A stretch of 35,815 nucleotides of DNA, taken from positions 1 through 35,815 of the forward strand of contig JAAYUD010000099.1 in NCBI GenBank assembly GCA_012517855.1, written 5' to 3'. The notes under the pieces were generated by a model, which had not been told where the DNA came from, ran no database searches, and saw nothing but the letters and a program-made list of their open reading frames with translations. This DNA comes from Bacteroidales bacterium (lineage in GTDB: Bacteria > Bacteroidota > Bacteroidia > Bacteroidales > Bacteroidaceae). A program made the translations under genes and the position numbers. Shown here piece by piece: positions 1 through 8,077 of the stretch (position 1 is the first letter of the stretch; every line of letters starts with the position of its first letter).

Positions 1-54
1 TGCACAATGCAAGTTGAGTACCGGAAAATTACGAGTTACACTATTCTTATTCAT
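1..54 (-). CDS. Heavy-metal (probably copper) P-type ATPase, N-terminal fragment
   Basis: An open frame starts at the ATG at 54-52 on the minus strand and runs off the left edge of the window. Its 18 visible residues read MNKNSVTRNFPVLNLHCA. The tail FPVLNLHCA fits the first strand and metal loop of a heavy-metal-associated domain (consensus xMxCxxC), the usual N-terminus of copper-type P1B ATPases. A purine-rich stretch (AAGAAGGT on the minus strand) sits just before the ATG. The neighbour upstream, in the same direction, is an AraC regulator that also carries an HMA-type CxxC motif, which supports a metal-response locus. Only 18 residues are visible, so a free-standing HMA metallochaperone is also possible. 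Confidence 0.5.
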   Translation of the reverse strand, partial: MNKNSVTRNFPVLNLHCA

Positions 55-81
55 ACCTTCTTATTTATTGTTACAACACAC

Positions 82-96
82 ATCTCCAAAGGAGAT
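82..96 (-). other. Short hairpin in the leader of the putative metal ATPase
   Basis: ATCTCC-AAA-GGAGAT is a perfect 6-bp inverted repeat with a 3-nt loop. It lies between the putative -7 box (107-114) and the start codon at 54. It contains a GGAG-like sequence and could affect leader structure, or it may be chance. Confidence 0.3.
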
Positions 97-106
97 TTCT
101 TTGTTG

Positions 107-114
107 CAAAAGTA
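107..114 (-). promoter_or_regulatory. Putative Bacteroides -7 box for the metal ATPase
   Basis: CAAAAGTA on the plus strand is TACTTTTG on the minus strand, an exact match to TAnnTTTG. No good -33 TTTG is visible at the right distance, so the promoter may need an activator such as the adjacent AraC-type regulator. That dependence is inference. Confidence 0.4.
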
Positions 115-173
115 GAACAAAAGACGAAGAAAGGCATTATACAATTTCCGGAAAGATTTATAACTTTTCCCTA

Positions 174-746
174 TCAGAGCACCTCATCCAACGGCTTACG
201 TTTGTCTGCGCCCACCTTTTTATAATAAGTAGGCGTCAACCCCGTTACTTTTTTGAACTGAGCACTAAGATGAGCCACACTCGAATAGTTTAGCTGATCG
301 GCTATTTCACTCAACGAAAGTTCATCGTACACCAGAAGTTCCTTGATACGCTCCACTTTCTGAGCAATATAGTACTTTTCAATGGTATATCCCGTCACCT
401 CAGAAAAGAGATCGCTGATATGATGATAGTCCAAATGCACCTTCTCGACGATATAATCTGACAAGTTAACCGTGAGCCGTTCAGAACTATAATGAACCAG
501 TTCGATAATAATCGACTTCACCTGTTCGATCAATCGACTTCGTCTGTCGTCTATCAGTGCAAAGCCTTTCGATTGCAACGCCTCCCGCAACTTCTCCTTT
601 AGTTCGACCGACAGAGAGGCAGATAGTTCCACTTCACCCAAGACAACCGAGACATAACCGATATGCAATTGGTCGAGTTCCGACTTAACGGCCGAAATAC
701 ATCGACCGCATACCATATTTTTTATATAAAGTTTATTTTCTTCCAT
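174..746 (-). CDS. AraC-family regulator with N-terminal HMA-like metal-binding domain
   Basis: This is a 190-residue DNA-binding regulator. The first ~70 residues resemble a heavy-metal-associated domain: KLYIKNMVCGRC gives the NMxCxxC metal loop with a CGRC pair. Residues ~90-180 form an AraC-type double helix-turn-helix, with LSLSEIADQLNYSSVAHLSA as the first recognisable motif and FKKVTGLTPTYYKK as the closing signature. I chose the ATG at 746 because GGAGG lies 7 nt upstream and a TAGCTTTG -7 box ends at 765, so an alternative TTG at 767 would lie at or above the transcription start. It is followed, in the same direction, by the metal ATPase fragment. The likely role is sensing copper or a related soft metal and controlling that ATPase. 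The metal and target are inferred. Confidence 0.85.
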   Translation of the reverse strand: MEENKLYIKNMVCGRCISAVKSELDQLHIGYVSVVLGEVELSASLSVELKEKLREALQSKGFALIDDRRSRLIEQVKSIIIELVHYSSERLTVNLSDYIVEKVHLDYHHISDLFSEVTGYTIEKYYIAQKVERIKELLVYDELSLSEIADQLNYSSVAHLSAQFKKVTGLTPTYYKKVGADKRKPLDEVL

Positions 747-764
747 CTTTTTCCTCCATAAAAA

Positions 765-772
765 CAAAGCTA
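765..772 (-). promoter_or_regulatory. -7 box of the AraC/HMA regulator
   Basis: Plus-strand CAAAGCTA reads TAGCTTTG on the minus strand, an exact TAnnTTTG match 18 nt above the chosen ATG. Only a weak TTTCTG is present in the -33 region. A strong Shine-Dalgarno (GGAGG) follows, which is unusual in Bacteroidetes and fixes the start. Confidence 0.5.
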
Positions 773-805
773 ACTATAAAAACTTATTTATTATCAGAAA
801 GCATA

Positions 806-897
806 AAAATAGAGCAATCTTTAAAAATAAAATGCAAAGTACTTGCAAATATAAACATTTTTGCTGATTTTTGTTCAAAACATTCAAAATAGAGCAA
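806..897. repeat. 12-bp direct repeat pair in the divergent regulator/gdhA intergenic region
   Basis: AAAATAGAGCAA occurs at 806-817 and again at 886-897, exactly 80 bp apart, in the 289-bp AT-rich spacer between the divergent regulator and gdhA. Direct repeats are the usual form of AraC-type binding sites, so these are candidate operators; no other gene is visible in the spacer. Confidence 0.35.
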
Positions 898-982
898 AGC
901 AGTAAGTAAGTGTCATTATAACAAAAAATCAAAAAATTATTATTTTATTGCCATTTTGTTTAGCGTCATTCAAAATAATACT

Positions 983-990
983 TATATTTG
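983..990 (+). promoter_or_regulatory. -7 box of gdhA
   Basis: TATATTTG matches TAnnTTTG exactly, 45 nt before the gdhA ATG. The upstream TTTTG at 954-958 is 24 nt away, longer than the usual 19-21, so the -33 element is uncertain. A small TTATGA/TCATAA inverted repeat (1000-1018) lies in the leader. Confidence 0.5.
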
Positions 991-1035
991 CAGAGTGATT
1001 TATGACATTTTATCATAACCTTTAAATACTTTATT

Positions 1036-2373
1036 ATGAATATTGAAAAAATCATGACCTCGTTGGAGGCCAAACATCCGGGAGAGTCTGAGTACCTCCA
1101 AGCAGTCAAAGAAGTCCTCATATCAATTGAGGAAGTATACAATCAACATCCAGAATTTGAAAAAGCAAAAATCATCGAACGCTTAGTTGAGCCCGATCGT
1201 ATCTTCACATTCCGCGTTACTTGGGTAGACGATCAAGGTGAAGTTCAAACCAATCTCGGCTATCGTGTTCAATTCAATAACGCCATCGGACCGTACAAAG
1301 GAGGTTTACGTTTCCACGCTTCAGTCAACTTGTCTATTCTTAAATTCTTGGGCTTCGAACAGACGTTCAAGAACGCATTGACAACACTACCTATGGGTGG
1401 AGGCAAAGGTGGTTCCGATTTCTCACCACGAGGCAAGAGCGATGCCGAAATCATGCGTTTCTGCCAAGCATTCGTTCTCGAATTGTGGCGCCACATAGGT
1501 CCCGACATGGATGTTCCAGCCGGTGATATCGGTGTAGGCGGTCGCGAAATCGGCTATATATTCGGCATGTACAAAAAGTTAACCCGCGAATTTACCGGCA
1601 CATTCACCGGTAAGGGCTTAGAATATGGCGGTTCTTTAATCCGCCCTGAAGCAACAGGATTCGGTGGTCTTTATTTTGTAAATCAAATGTTGCAGACTAA
1701 AGGCATTGACATCAAAGGCAAAACAATTGTTGTTTCCGGTTTCGGAAATGTTGCTTGGGGTGCTGTTACAAAAGCCACACAACTTGGAGCTAAAGTTATT
1801 ACCATCTCCGGTCCCGACGGATACATTCTTGACGAAGACGGCGTAAGCGGAGACAAAATAGACTATATGCTCGAACTTCGTGCTTCCGGCAACGACATTG
1901 TTGCACCTTATGCAGAGAAATACCCTCGTGCTAAGTTCTTTGCAAACCGTCGTCCATGGGAAGTAAAAGCAGACATTGCTCTCACTTGCGCTACTCAAAA
2001 CGAACTGAATGGTGACGATGCTCAAAAACTCATCGACAACAAGTTTATCTGTGTCGGCGAGATCTCCAATATGGGATGTACACCAGAAGCTATCGATTTG
2101 TTTATTCTGAAAAAGATGTTGTATGCACCGGGCAAAGCAGTCAATGCAGGCGGTGTAGCTACATCAGGACTCGAAATGTCACAAAATGCAATGCACCTTA
2201 GCTGGACAGCCGAAGAAGTTGACCAGAAGTTGCACCAGATCATGCACAGCATTCATGCACAGTGCGTGAAGTATGGCACAGAGCCCGACGGCTATATCAA
2301 TTATGTGAAAGGTGCAAACATCGCAGGCTTCATGAAAGTGGCTCATGCTATGTTGGCACAGGGAATTGTATGA
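1036..2373 (+). CDS. gdhA: NADP-type glutamate dehydrogenase
   Basis: Interconverts glutamate and 2-oxoglutarate plus ammonia; in gut Bacteroides it is a main route of ammonia assimilation in the cytoplasm. The 445-residue length is typical of the hexameric ~50-kDa class. The substrate domain shows the family signature LPMGGGKGGSDF with the active-site lysine at K124, and PAGDIGVGGRE with the catalytic Asp at D164. The Rossmann part carries GKTIVVSGFGNVAWG (G235/G237). It stands divergent to the AraC/HMA regulator and its stop codon overlaps the next start as ATGA. Cofactor preference (NADPH) is taken from family resemblance rather than from a diagnostic residue. Confidence 0.96.
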   Translation: MNIEKIMTSLEAKHPGESEYLQAVKEVLISIEEVYNQHPEFEKAKIIERLVEPDRIFTFRVTWVDDQGEVQTNLGYRVQFNNAIGPYKGGLRFHASVNLSILKFLGFEQTFKNALTTLPMGGGKGGSDFSPRGKSDAEIMRFCQAFVLELWRHIGPDMDVPAGDIGVGGREIGYIFGMYKKLTREFTGTFTGKGLEYGGSLIRPEATGFGGLYFVNQMLQTKGIDIKGKTIVVSGFGNVAWGAVTKATQLGAKVITISGPDGYILDEDGVSGDKIDYMLELRASGNDIVAPYAEKYPRAKFFANRRPWEVKADIALTCATQNELNGDDAQKLIDNKFICVGEISNMGCTPEAIDLFILKKMLYAPGKAVNAGGVATSGLEMSQNAMHLSWTAEEVDQKLHQIMHSIHAQCVKYGTEPDGYINYVKGANIAGFMKVAHAMLAQGIV

Positions 2374-2837
2374 TTTTAAAAAAAGCGTATTTAATTTTTA
2401 CATACTTTATTTTTTGCATTACCTGCCTTCAAGCACAGAAGGTGGGCAATGCAACTTATTATAGTAAGGGGCTACATGGCCACCGCACGTCCGATGGCGG
2501 CAGGTATCATAAAGACAGCCTTACGTGCGCCCATCGCACTTATCCATTTGGTACGATACTTCAAGTCAAAAATCCTCTGAATGGCAAGATTGTTTTCGTT
2601 AAAGTCACAGACAGAGGTCCATTTGGCAAACGATTGATAATCGACCTATCTTATCGGGCAGCCAGTGAACTCGGCATTCTCCGTAGTGGGCGTTCATTAG
2701 TAGAAGTCAGTGAACTACCTAAAGAAATAAAACCGCCACTCCAAATAGCGCCAAGAAATCTTAAAACATGTTTCGAAATAGCCGTTGTTGACGAAGATCC
2801 TTATACTATATTAATAAAAAAGAAAAAGATAAGATAA
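2370..2837 (+). CDS. RlpA-like secreted double-psi beta-barrel protein
   Basis: A 155-residue exported protein. Residues 1-22 are a signal peptide (ILKKAYLIFTYFIFC...LQAQ). Residues ~25-105 form the RlpA-type double-psi barrel: GNATYYSKGLHGHRTSDG, then CAHRTYPFGT, then VKVTDRGPF and RLIIDLSYRAA, with the conserved Asp of VTDRGPF. RlpA relatives act on or bind peptidoglycan; lytic activity is not shown for this one. It has no SPOR domain, unlike proteobacterial RlpA. I chose the ATG at 2370 because the signal peptide begins there; the longer frame from 2262 would lie inside gdhA. The 4-nt ATGA overlap with gdhA suggests translational coupling, an odd pairing with a metabolic gene. Confidence 0.87.
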   Translation: MILKKAYLIFTYFIFCITCLQAQKVGNATYYSKGLHGHRTSDGGRYHKDSLTCAHRTYPFGTILQVKNPLNGKIVFVKVTDRGPFGKRLIIDLSYRAASELGILRSGRSLVEVSELPKEIKPPLQIAPRNLKTCFEIAVVDEDPYTILIKKKKIR

Positions 2838-2838
2838 G

Positions 2839-2870
2839 TTTCATTTTCAACCATTTCTTTATTATCTTTG
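2839..2870 (+). promoter_or_regulatory. Promoter of the M24 peptidase gene
   Basis: TTTC at 2839-2842 and TATCTTTG at 2863-2870 (exact TAnnTTTG) are 20 nt apart. Transcription would start about 24 nt before the ATG at 2901, giving a short leader and excluding the TTG at 2868 as the start. Confidence 0.65.
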
Positions 2871-2900
2871 CGTCATTATACTTTAAAAAGATACAAAGAT

Positions 2901-4061
2901 ATGCTTCAACCGGAACTTAAGACACGAAGAGACAAAATTCGTGTCTTCATGGCAAAGAAGGGTATTAACGCCGCCCTTATAACGTGTAATGTCAACATGC
3001 TCTATACTTTTGGCCGCGTTGTATGCGGCTATTTGTATTTACCTCTCAATTCTCCAGCTATTCTATTTCTCAAAAGACCACACAACATTACAGGCGAGCA
3101 TGTCGTCTCCATACGTAAACCCGAAGAAATTCCGGGCAAGTTAAAAGAACTAGAACTCGAAGTGCCAGACAAACTGATGCTCGAAGGCGACGAACTTCCC
3201 TACTCCTCATACATGCGTCTGAGTAAATTATTTCCCGATGCAGAAATAGTCAATGGCACGGACATCATCCGCAAAGCCAGAAGTGTGAAGACCGAATACG
3301 AAGTCGAAGTATTCCGCCGTTCGGCACAACTCCATACTAAAGCCTACGAACAGATTCCGTCTGTCTATCAAAAAGGTATGACCGATCTCGATTTCTCTAT
3401 CGAAATAGAGCGACTGATGCGCAAGAATGGCAATCTGGGTTTGTTCAGAGTATTCGGACAAAGCATGGAAATCTTTATGGGCAGCGTGCTCAGTGGCAAC
3501 AATGCGGCAGCTCCATCACCCTACGATTTTGCATTAGGAGGGGCAGGAACTCACCATTCACTTCCCATCGGAGTAAACGGAGCTCCTCTAATAGAGGGAC
3601 ACAGCGTCATGGTCGATATGGGAGGCAACTTCTACGGCTACATGTGCGATATGAGCCGCGTATTCTCTATCGGCAAGCTCACCGACGAAGCCTATGCCGC
3701 TCATAATACCTGCCTGAAGATACAAAAGAAACTATCGGAGATAATAGCCCCAAAAGTTATTTGCGAAGATATCTACCAGGTAGCTTTAGAAATAGCAAAA
3801 GCTGACGGATTCGAAGATAAATTCATGGGCATCGAGCAACAGGCACATTTCATAGGACACGGCATCGGACTCGAGATAAACGAAGATCCCGTATTTGCCC
3901 CCCGCATCAAAACAGAAATTGAGCCAGGCATGGTATTTGCACTCGAACCGAAAATTGTGATACCCGAAGTAGGTCCGGTAGGTATCGAAAACTCATGGGT
4001 CGTAACAAGTGAAGGTGTAGAGAAACTAACTAAGGCACCTGAAGAAATTATCGAATTGTAA
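2901..4061 (+). CDS. M24-family metallopeptidase (Xaa-Pro aminopeptidase type)
   Basis: A cytoplasmic two-metal peptidase of 386 residues. Residues 1-130 are a creatinase-type N-terminal domain; ~140-380 are the pita-bread catalytic domain. All five metal ligands can be picked out: D239 (VMVDMGG), D250 (YMCDMSRVF), H320 (FIGHGIG), E349 (FALEPK) and E363 (GIENSW). Family members remove an N-terminal residue before proline or cleave X-Pro dipeptides. The start at 2901 follows from the promoter position and gives a normal N-terminus. It ends just before a strong hairpin terminator, so it is a single-gene unit. Aminopeptidase versus dipeptidase cannot be decided by eye. Confidence 0.9.
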   Translation: MLQPELKTRRDKIRVFMAKKGINAALITCNVNMLYTFGRVVCGYLYLPLNSPAILFLKRPHNITGEHVVSIRKPEEIPGKLKELELEVPDKLMLEGDELPYSSYMRLSKLFPDAEIVNGTDIIRKARSVKTEYEVEVFRRSAQLHTKAYEQIPSVYQKGMTDLDFSIEIERLMRKNGNLGLFRVFGQSMEIFMGSVLSGNNAAAPSPYDFALGGAGTHHSLPIGVNGAPLIEGHSVMVDMGGNFYGYMCDMSRVFSIGKLTDEAYAAHNTCLKIQKKLSEIIAPKVICEDIYQVALEIAKADGFEDKFMGIEQQAHFIGHGIGLEINEDPVFAPRIKTEIEPGMVFALEPKIVIPEVGPVGIENSWVVTSEGVEKLTKAPEEIIEL

Positions 4062-4068
4062 ATATGAG

Positions 4069-4110
4069 ACTTCAATAGTCGCATATGGATTGCGACTATT
4101 GAAGTTTTAA
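4069..4110 (+). terminator. Hairpin terminator after the M24 peptidase
   Basis: A perfect 15-bp inverted repeat (4069-4083 with 4091-4105, starting ACTTCAATAG) with a 7-nt loop is followed by TTTT on the plus strand. It starts 7 nt after the stop codon. Confidence 0.85.
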
Positions 4111-4120
4111 ACAATTCCAA

Positions 4121-4140
4121 TATGGAGAAAGATCTCCATA
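4121..4140 (-). terminator. Hairpin after acr3, probable terminator of the ars operon
   Basis: TATGGAGA-AAGA-TCTCCATA is a perfect 8-bp inverted repeat 28 nt beyond the acr3 stop. On the minus strand it is followed by a T-rich but interrupted tract, so it is a weaker terminator than the neighbouring hairpin, which may also help as a bidirectional stop. Confidence 0.55.
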
Positions 4141-4167
4141 CAAATATTCAATCAAGCCATCGAGCAT

Positions 4168-5196
4168 TCAATTCCGCCACCTATATGCCAACGCATATTT
4201 CACTAATAGAATCAAAGCGGGCACTTCTATCAACGGTCCGATGACTGTAGCAAAGGCTTCTCCCGAATTAACACCGAATATAGCTATTGCTACGGCAATG
4301 GCCAATTCGAAATTATTCCCAGTTGCCGTAAAAGATACTGCAACAGCCTTATCATAGGGCATCTTTTTTCTTTTGGTAATCCAAAAGGTAAAGAAAAACA
4401 TGATACAAAAATACAAGACTAACGGAACGGCTATTTTTACAACATCTAAAGGCAACTTTATGATGTATTCTCCTTTATAAGAAAACATCACAACAATGGT
4501 AAAGAGCAACGCTATTAATGTAAGGGGACTGATTTGTGGTATAAAATGCTCATAATACCATTGTTCCCCTTTCATTTTATTCAGCATCCAATGAATGACG
4601 AAACCTGCCACAAAAGGTATTCCCAGATAAATCATAACATTCTCGGCAACAGTCCCTATTGTTATCTTCCGAACCAGGTCTGTCGTTGGAAGTCCAAACC
4701 AACGAGGGAATATAGCAATGAAGAAATAGGCATATATCGCATAAAAAACAACCTGAAAGATGCTATTCAGAGCCACAAGTCCGGCTGCATACTCGCTGCT
4801 ACCCTTTGCCAATTCATTCCATACCAAAACCATAGCAATACAACGGGCCAATCCTATCAGAATAACCCCATACATGTAATCGGGATGGGAAGACAAAAAC
4901 AAGATAGACAGAAAGGACATCAATAACGGACCAACTACCCAGTTTATCAAAAGAGAAGTTGCCAGCACCTTTTTATCACTAAAGATTCCACCAAGTTCGC
5001 TGTAACGAACTTTAGCCAATGGCGGAAACATCATCAGTATCAAGCCCACAGCTAACGGGATATTGGTAGAACCGACTTCAAATCGTCCCCAAAACGATAC
5101 AATACCGGGATAGAAATACCCGATGCTGACTCCTACGACCATGGCTATAAAGATCCATAAAGTCAAATACTTATCCAGAAAAGCAAGATGTTTCAT
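4168..5196 (-). CDS. acr3: Arsenite efflux transporter Acr3
   Basis: An inner-membrane carrier of 342 residues with about ten hydrophobic segments that exports arsenite using the proton gradient. The start [19 protein letters not shown] and the segment [20 protein letters not shown] are typical of ACR3 (not ArsB). The conserved transport cysteine is C119, and the C-terminal GPLIEVP carries conserved E324. It is the last gene of the ars operon and overlaps arsC by 4 nt (ATGA), so reduction of arsenate and export of the product are translationally linked. Confidence 0.95.
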   Translation of the reverse strand: MKHLAFLDKYLTLWIFIAMVVGVSIGYFYPGIVSFWGRFEVGSTNIPLAVGLILMMFPPLAKVRYSELGGIFSDKKVLATSLLINWVVGPLLMSFLSILFLSSHPDYMYGVILIGLARCIAMVLVWNELAKGSSEYAAGLVALNSIFQVVFYAIYAYFFIAIFPRWFGLPTTDLVRKITIGTVAENVMIYLGIPFVAGFVIHWMLNKMKGEQWYYEHFIPQISPLTLIALLFTIVVMFSYKGEYIIKLPLDVVKIAVPLVLYFCIMFFFTFWITKRKKMPYDKAVAVSFTATGNNFELAIAVAIAIFGVNSGEAFATVIGPLIEVPALILLVKYALAYRWRN

Positions 5197-5609
5197 TCTT
5201 TTATAGAGGTGTAAAATTGAAAAAAAGCATTCTTTATTTCATCTCTTATCCGACGAAATTCACTTTCTACATGTTCCGCAGTTCCTTTTACCGCAGCGGG
5301 ATCGTCAAAGCCAATATGCAAACGATGTTTTACCTTCCCTTCGAATACGGGACATGCTTCTTGCGCCCCTCCACATACGGTGACGACATAGTCCCATTCT
5401 TCTTTCAAGAAAGAATTTACATGTTTGGGATACTCACCACTTATATCTATACCTGCTTCTTTCATCACTCTGACGGCATTTTCATTCACCTTTTCAGAAG
5501 GTTCAATTCCAGCAGAACAAACGGTCAAGTCTGCATCGAACGACTGTAAAAAGCCTTGAGCCATTTGGCTGCGGCAACTGTTGCCCGTACATAATATTAA
5601 TATTTTCAT
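5193..5609 (-). CDS. arsC: Arsenate reductase, low-molecular-weight phosphatase type
   Basis: Reduces arsenate to arsenite in the cytoplasm. The 138-residue protein begins with the P-loop CTGNSCRS (nucleophile C7, R13). The redox pair is C79 and C86 in [14 protein letters not shown], the same 7-residue spacing as in thioredoxin-coupled ArsC of Gram-positive plasmids. The late FDDPA motif supplies the general acid. It lies 7 nt after arsP and overlaps acr3. A plain tyrosine phosphatase is unlikely given the two extra cysteines and the operon. Confidence 0.94.
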   Translation of the reverse strand: MKILILCTGNSCRSQMAQGFLQSFDADLTVCSAGIEPSEKVNENAVRVMKEAGIDISGEYPKHVNSFLKEEWDYVVTVCGGAQEACPVFEGKVKHRLHIGFDDPAAVKGTAEHVESEFRRIRDEIKNAFFQFYTSIKE

Positions 5610-5616
5610 ATCGTCC

Positions 5617-6585
5617 TTATAATAACCAATTAAACAAATACCCCAAGATAATGATAAACAACGTTATCGTACCGAAAAAGATTCCGATGAGCCGCCATGT
5701 CATTACCTTTTTCAACAAAGTGGCTTCGGGCAACGATAGTCCTACTACTGCCATCATAAAGGCCAGTGCCGTTCCTATAGGTACACCTTTGGCTACAAAG
5801 ACTTCTATTATAGGAACAATACTCGCTGCATTAGCATACATGGGAATACCCAATAGAACCGACAGCGGTACGGCAAACCAACTACTCTTGGACATATAGT
5901 GTTGGAAAAAACCTTCGGGTACATATCCGTGAATAGCCCCGCCTATGGCAATACCGATTATGACATATAGTAACACGCCCCTAACGATACCCCATGAGTC
6001 TCTAAGGATACCAGGCAAACGCCCCACAAACGAAACGTGCTCTTTCTCCCATGTTTCACTTTCGGCATTGGAGACTTTCTGAATATTTCTCACCCACTCG
6101 CTCAAATAGGGCTCGAGTTTCATCCGGCCGAGCACAAAACCGCCAATCATGCCCAGCAGCATACCGCTCACCACATAAACAAGGGTAATACGTAATCCGA
6201 ATGTACCTAGAAACATGGCCACTGCCACTTCGTTCACCAAAGGCGATGTAATCAGAAAGGCGAACGTTACTCCAAGTGGTATACCACCCTTGACGAAGCC
6301 TATAAACAAAGGGATAGACGAACAAGAACAAAAGGGTGTTATCGCTCCAAAAAGTGAAGCAAAAAAATATTGTAATCCAAACAGTTTGTGTGTGGTGAGG
6401 TATCTGCGTAATCTATCGATGGGAAAGTACGCATTGATTACACCCATCAAGGCACTTATCACGAACAACAGAATCAGAATCTTGATTGTATCGTAAAAGA
6501 AGAAATCTACAGCCGAGCCTATACGCGACTGCGCATCGAGCCCCAACAGTCCGTATGCCAACCAGTCGGCAAATTGTTGCAACAT
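5617..6585 (-). CDS. arsP: ArsP-type permease for trivalent organoarsenicals
   Basis: A 322-residue inner-membrane protein with about eight hydrophobic segments of the DUF318/ArsP permease family. The signature GAITPFCSCSSIPLFIGF places the paired cysteines at C86 and C88, followed by FLITSPLVNEVA. ArsP proteins export trivalent methyl- and aromatic arsenicals. A soluble linker (~150-195) separates two membrane halves. It lies between arsG and arsC (19 and 7 nt), so it is co-transcribed. The related SO_0444 permease group has the same fold; substrate is inferred from family and operon. Confidence 0.87.
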   Translation of the reverse strand: MLQQFADWLAYGLLGLDAQSRIGSAVDFFFYDTIKILILLFVISALMGVINAYFPIDRLRRYLTTHKLFGLQYFFASLFGAITPFCSCSSIPLFIGFVKGGIPLGVTFAFLITSPLVNEVAVAMFLGTFGLRITLVYVVSGMLLGMIGGFVLGRMKLEPYLSEWVRNIQKVSNAESETWEKEHVSFVGRLPGILRDSWGIVRGVLLYVIIGIAIGGAIHGYVPEGFFQHYMSKSSWFAVPLSVLLGIPMYANAASIVPIIEVFVAKGVPIGTALAFMMAVVGLSLPEATLLKKVMTWRLIGIFFGTITLFIIILGYLFNWLL

Positions 6586-6604
6586 AACTAATCCTAATTA
6601 AAAT

Positions 6605-7315
6605 CTATAGATAAAACATATACGCATAATAAAGCCCTACCGCCATAAACAATATAGCCACAATCAGATTAAACCATTTCTGGAATATCTTCATCCGGTT
6701 ATAAAATTTACCTACCCCCGCCATGCTATAGGCAAGTAGCCACGCCACAAGTATTACAGGAAGTCCGGTGGCAAAAGCAAATACAACAGGCAACAGATAC
6801 CCGCCCGTAGCTTGAGCCGACATCGGTATCAACATCCCGAAGTAAAGCACACCGCTCGTAGGGCAAAATGCCATGGCGAAAAGCATACCCAGAAGCAGAC
6901 TTCCCCATATACCCTTCAGCTTCTCTGACTTTACATTTCCTGAAAACCCGAATTTAGGAAGCCTCAACTTATCACCGAACAGCATAAATAGCCCGATGAG
7001 GAGCATGGCCGGAGCAATGAGCATTTCTCCCCACTTGCTTATACCCTTCTGAATAGAGAACATATCGGCACCACTTCGGAGTATATATATCAATATAGCG
7101 CCCAACACCGAATAAGCAATGATGCGCCCAACCGTATAAAGGATGCCGTTCCAGAAAATGCGCCGTTTGCTTTCTATATCACGTCCTATGAAACCCACTG
7201 CAGTTATATTGGTTGCCAACGGACAGGGACTGATAGCCGTGAGCAGCCCCAGGACAAAAGCGGTAACGATCGGAATATTACTGTTGTCCAAAACATGTTG
7301 CAAAAAGTCCATCAT
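6605..7315 (-). CDS. arsG: ArsG-type efflux permease (CcdA/DsbD-like membrane protein)
   Basis: A 236-residue protein with about six membrane segments of the CcdA/DsbD superfamily. Two cysteine-proline sites in equivalent halves are visible: C31 in LTAISPCPLATN and C151 in AMAFCPTSGV. In the ArsEFG system known from Shewanella, ArsG exports aromatic aminoarsenicals. The order arsE-arsF-arsG here, with a gap of only 9 nt to arsF, supports that assignment over a generic cytochrome-maturation CcdA. An alternative is electron transfer across the membrane to the exported thioredoxin-like ArsF. Confidence 0.8.
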   Translation of the reverse strand: MMDFLQHVLDNSNIPIVTAFVLGLLTAISPCPLATNITAVGFIGRDIESKRRIFWNGILYTVGRIIAYSVLGAILIYILRSGADMFSIQKGISKWGEMLIAPAMLLIGLFMLFGDKLRLPKFGFSGNVKSEKLKGIWGSLLLGMLFAMAFCPTSGVLYFGMLIPMSAQATGGYLLPVVFAFATGLPVILVAWLLAYSMAGVGKFYNRMKIFQKWFNLIVAILFMAVGLYYAYMFYL

Positions 7316-7324
7316 AGCTTACAA

Positions 7325-7756
7325 CTATTTCAATAGCTGAGTAATTTTATTCTTTAGCCCGTTCTTAAACGCCGAAGTATTGGTGCTGGCATTTTCAAAA
7401 CCGAAACGAGTCATGTCGTTCCGAACCTCTTTACCGTTTTGCCACCTATTGACATACAAAGACGACCAGGTGACGTGATATTTATCAGCTACTTTCTCTC
7501 CTTCGGGAGTAGAAATATCGATTTCCTTAAACTTAAGCACTCCACTCTTCACTTGAGTAGCAAAGTCTTTGTTCACCACTTCTTTAGAATAAGTACCTAT
7601 AGCTATACACGTAGGGCAACGTTGCTTGCCGTGAAAATACAATACTTCCACCGTCGCTTTAGTAGGTTTCACAACTTTCTTTGTCTGTGCATACGCACCG
7701 GTAAAGCAAATCAGTGCCAACAGAGAAATCAAAAAGACACGTTTCATACCTTTCAT
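7325..7756 (-). CDS. arsF: ArsF-like exported thioredoxin-fold protein
   Basis: A 143-residue protein with a signal peptide (MKGMKRVFLISLLALICFTG, cleavage near AYAQ) and a redox motif CPTC (C47, C50) in YFHGKQRCPTC. It fits the ArsF subunit family, described as part of a nitroreductase for nitroaromatic arsenicals with ArsE. The start at 7756 overlaps the arsE stop as ATGA. The signal peptide places it outside the inner membrane, so it is likely to work with the membrane protein ArsG rather than with cytoplasmic ArsE directly; this is inference. Confidence 0.8.
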   Translation of the reverse strand: MKGMKRVFLISLLALICFTGAYAQTKKVVKPTKATVEVLYFHGKQRCPTCIAIGTYSKEVVNKDFATQVKSGVLKFKEIDISTPEGEKVADKYHVTWSSLYVNRWQNGKEVRNDMTRFGFENASTNTSAFKNGLKNKITQLLK

Positions 7757-7992
7757 TTCTTTACGGTTAATAAATTCTTTATTTCACTCTCTGCAATTCG
7801 CCCCTTGGCCACAACCTTACCGTCTATCACCAATGCCGGAAGCGACATTACATTATACGACATGATCTTTTCCAAATCTTCCTCTTTTGTCAATACCGCA
7901 TCGATATTCAACTCTTTTATCACTTTCTCTACCGTTGCATATAGTGCCTTGCAACTACTGCAACCTGTTCCTAAAACTTTTATTTCCATCAT
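7753..7992 (-). CDS. arsE: ArsE-like small thioredoxin/glutaredoxin protein
   Basis: A 79-residue cytoplasmic protein of the MTH895/TM0996 small-thioredoxin family. The active-site motif is GTGCSSCK (C11, C14), and MSLPALVIDGKVVAKGR is the typical cis-proline strand and substrate loop. In ars operons this family is assigned as ArsE, the partner of ArsF. It follows arsR by 85 nt and is translationally coupled to arsF. The second methionine is an equally possible start. Confidence 0.83.
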   Translation of the reverse strand: MMEIKVLGTGCSSCKALYATVEKVIKELNIDAVLTKEEDLEKIMSYNVMSLPALVIDGKVVAKGRIAESEIKNLLTVKK

Positions 7993-8077
7993 CTGTCACT
8001 TATTATTTATTATTCATTATTGTATATAATCGTAATTCGTAAAACAACGATCAATTGATGCACAAAAAAAGAATGCA

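Noticed and set aside
7-225. Plus-strand frame of 72 codons at the left edge
   Set aside because: It runs antisense to the metal ATPase start, the promoter region and the end of the AraC/HMA gene, and its product has no recognisable domain.
4069-4105. Insertion-sequence terminal repeat
   Set aside because: The perfect 15-bp hairpin is followed by a T-run right after a stop codon, which fits a terminator.
6605-7315. CcdA for cytochrome c maturation
   Set aside because: The fold is the same, but the arsE-arsF context and lack of other cytochrome genes favour ArsG.
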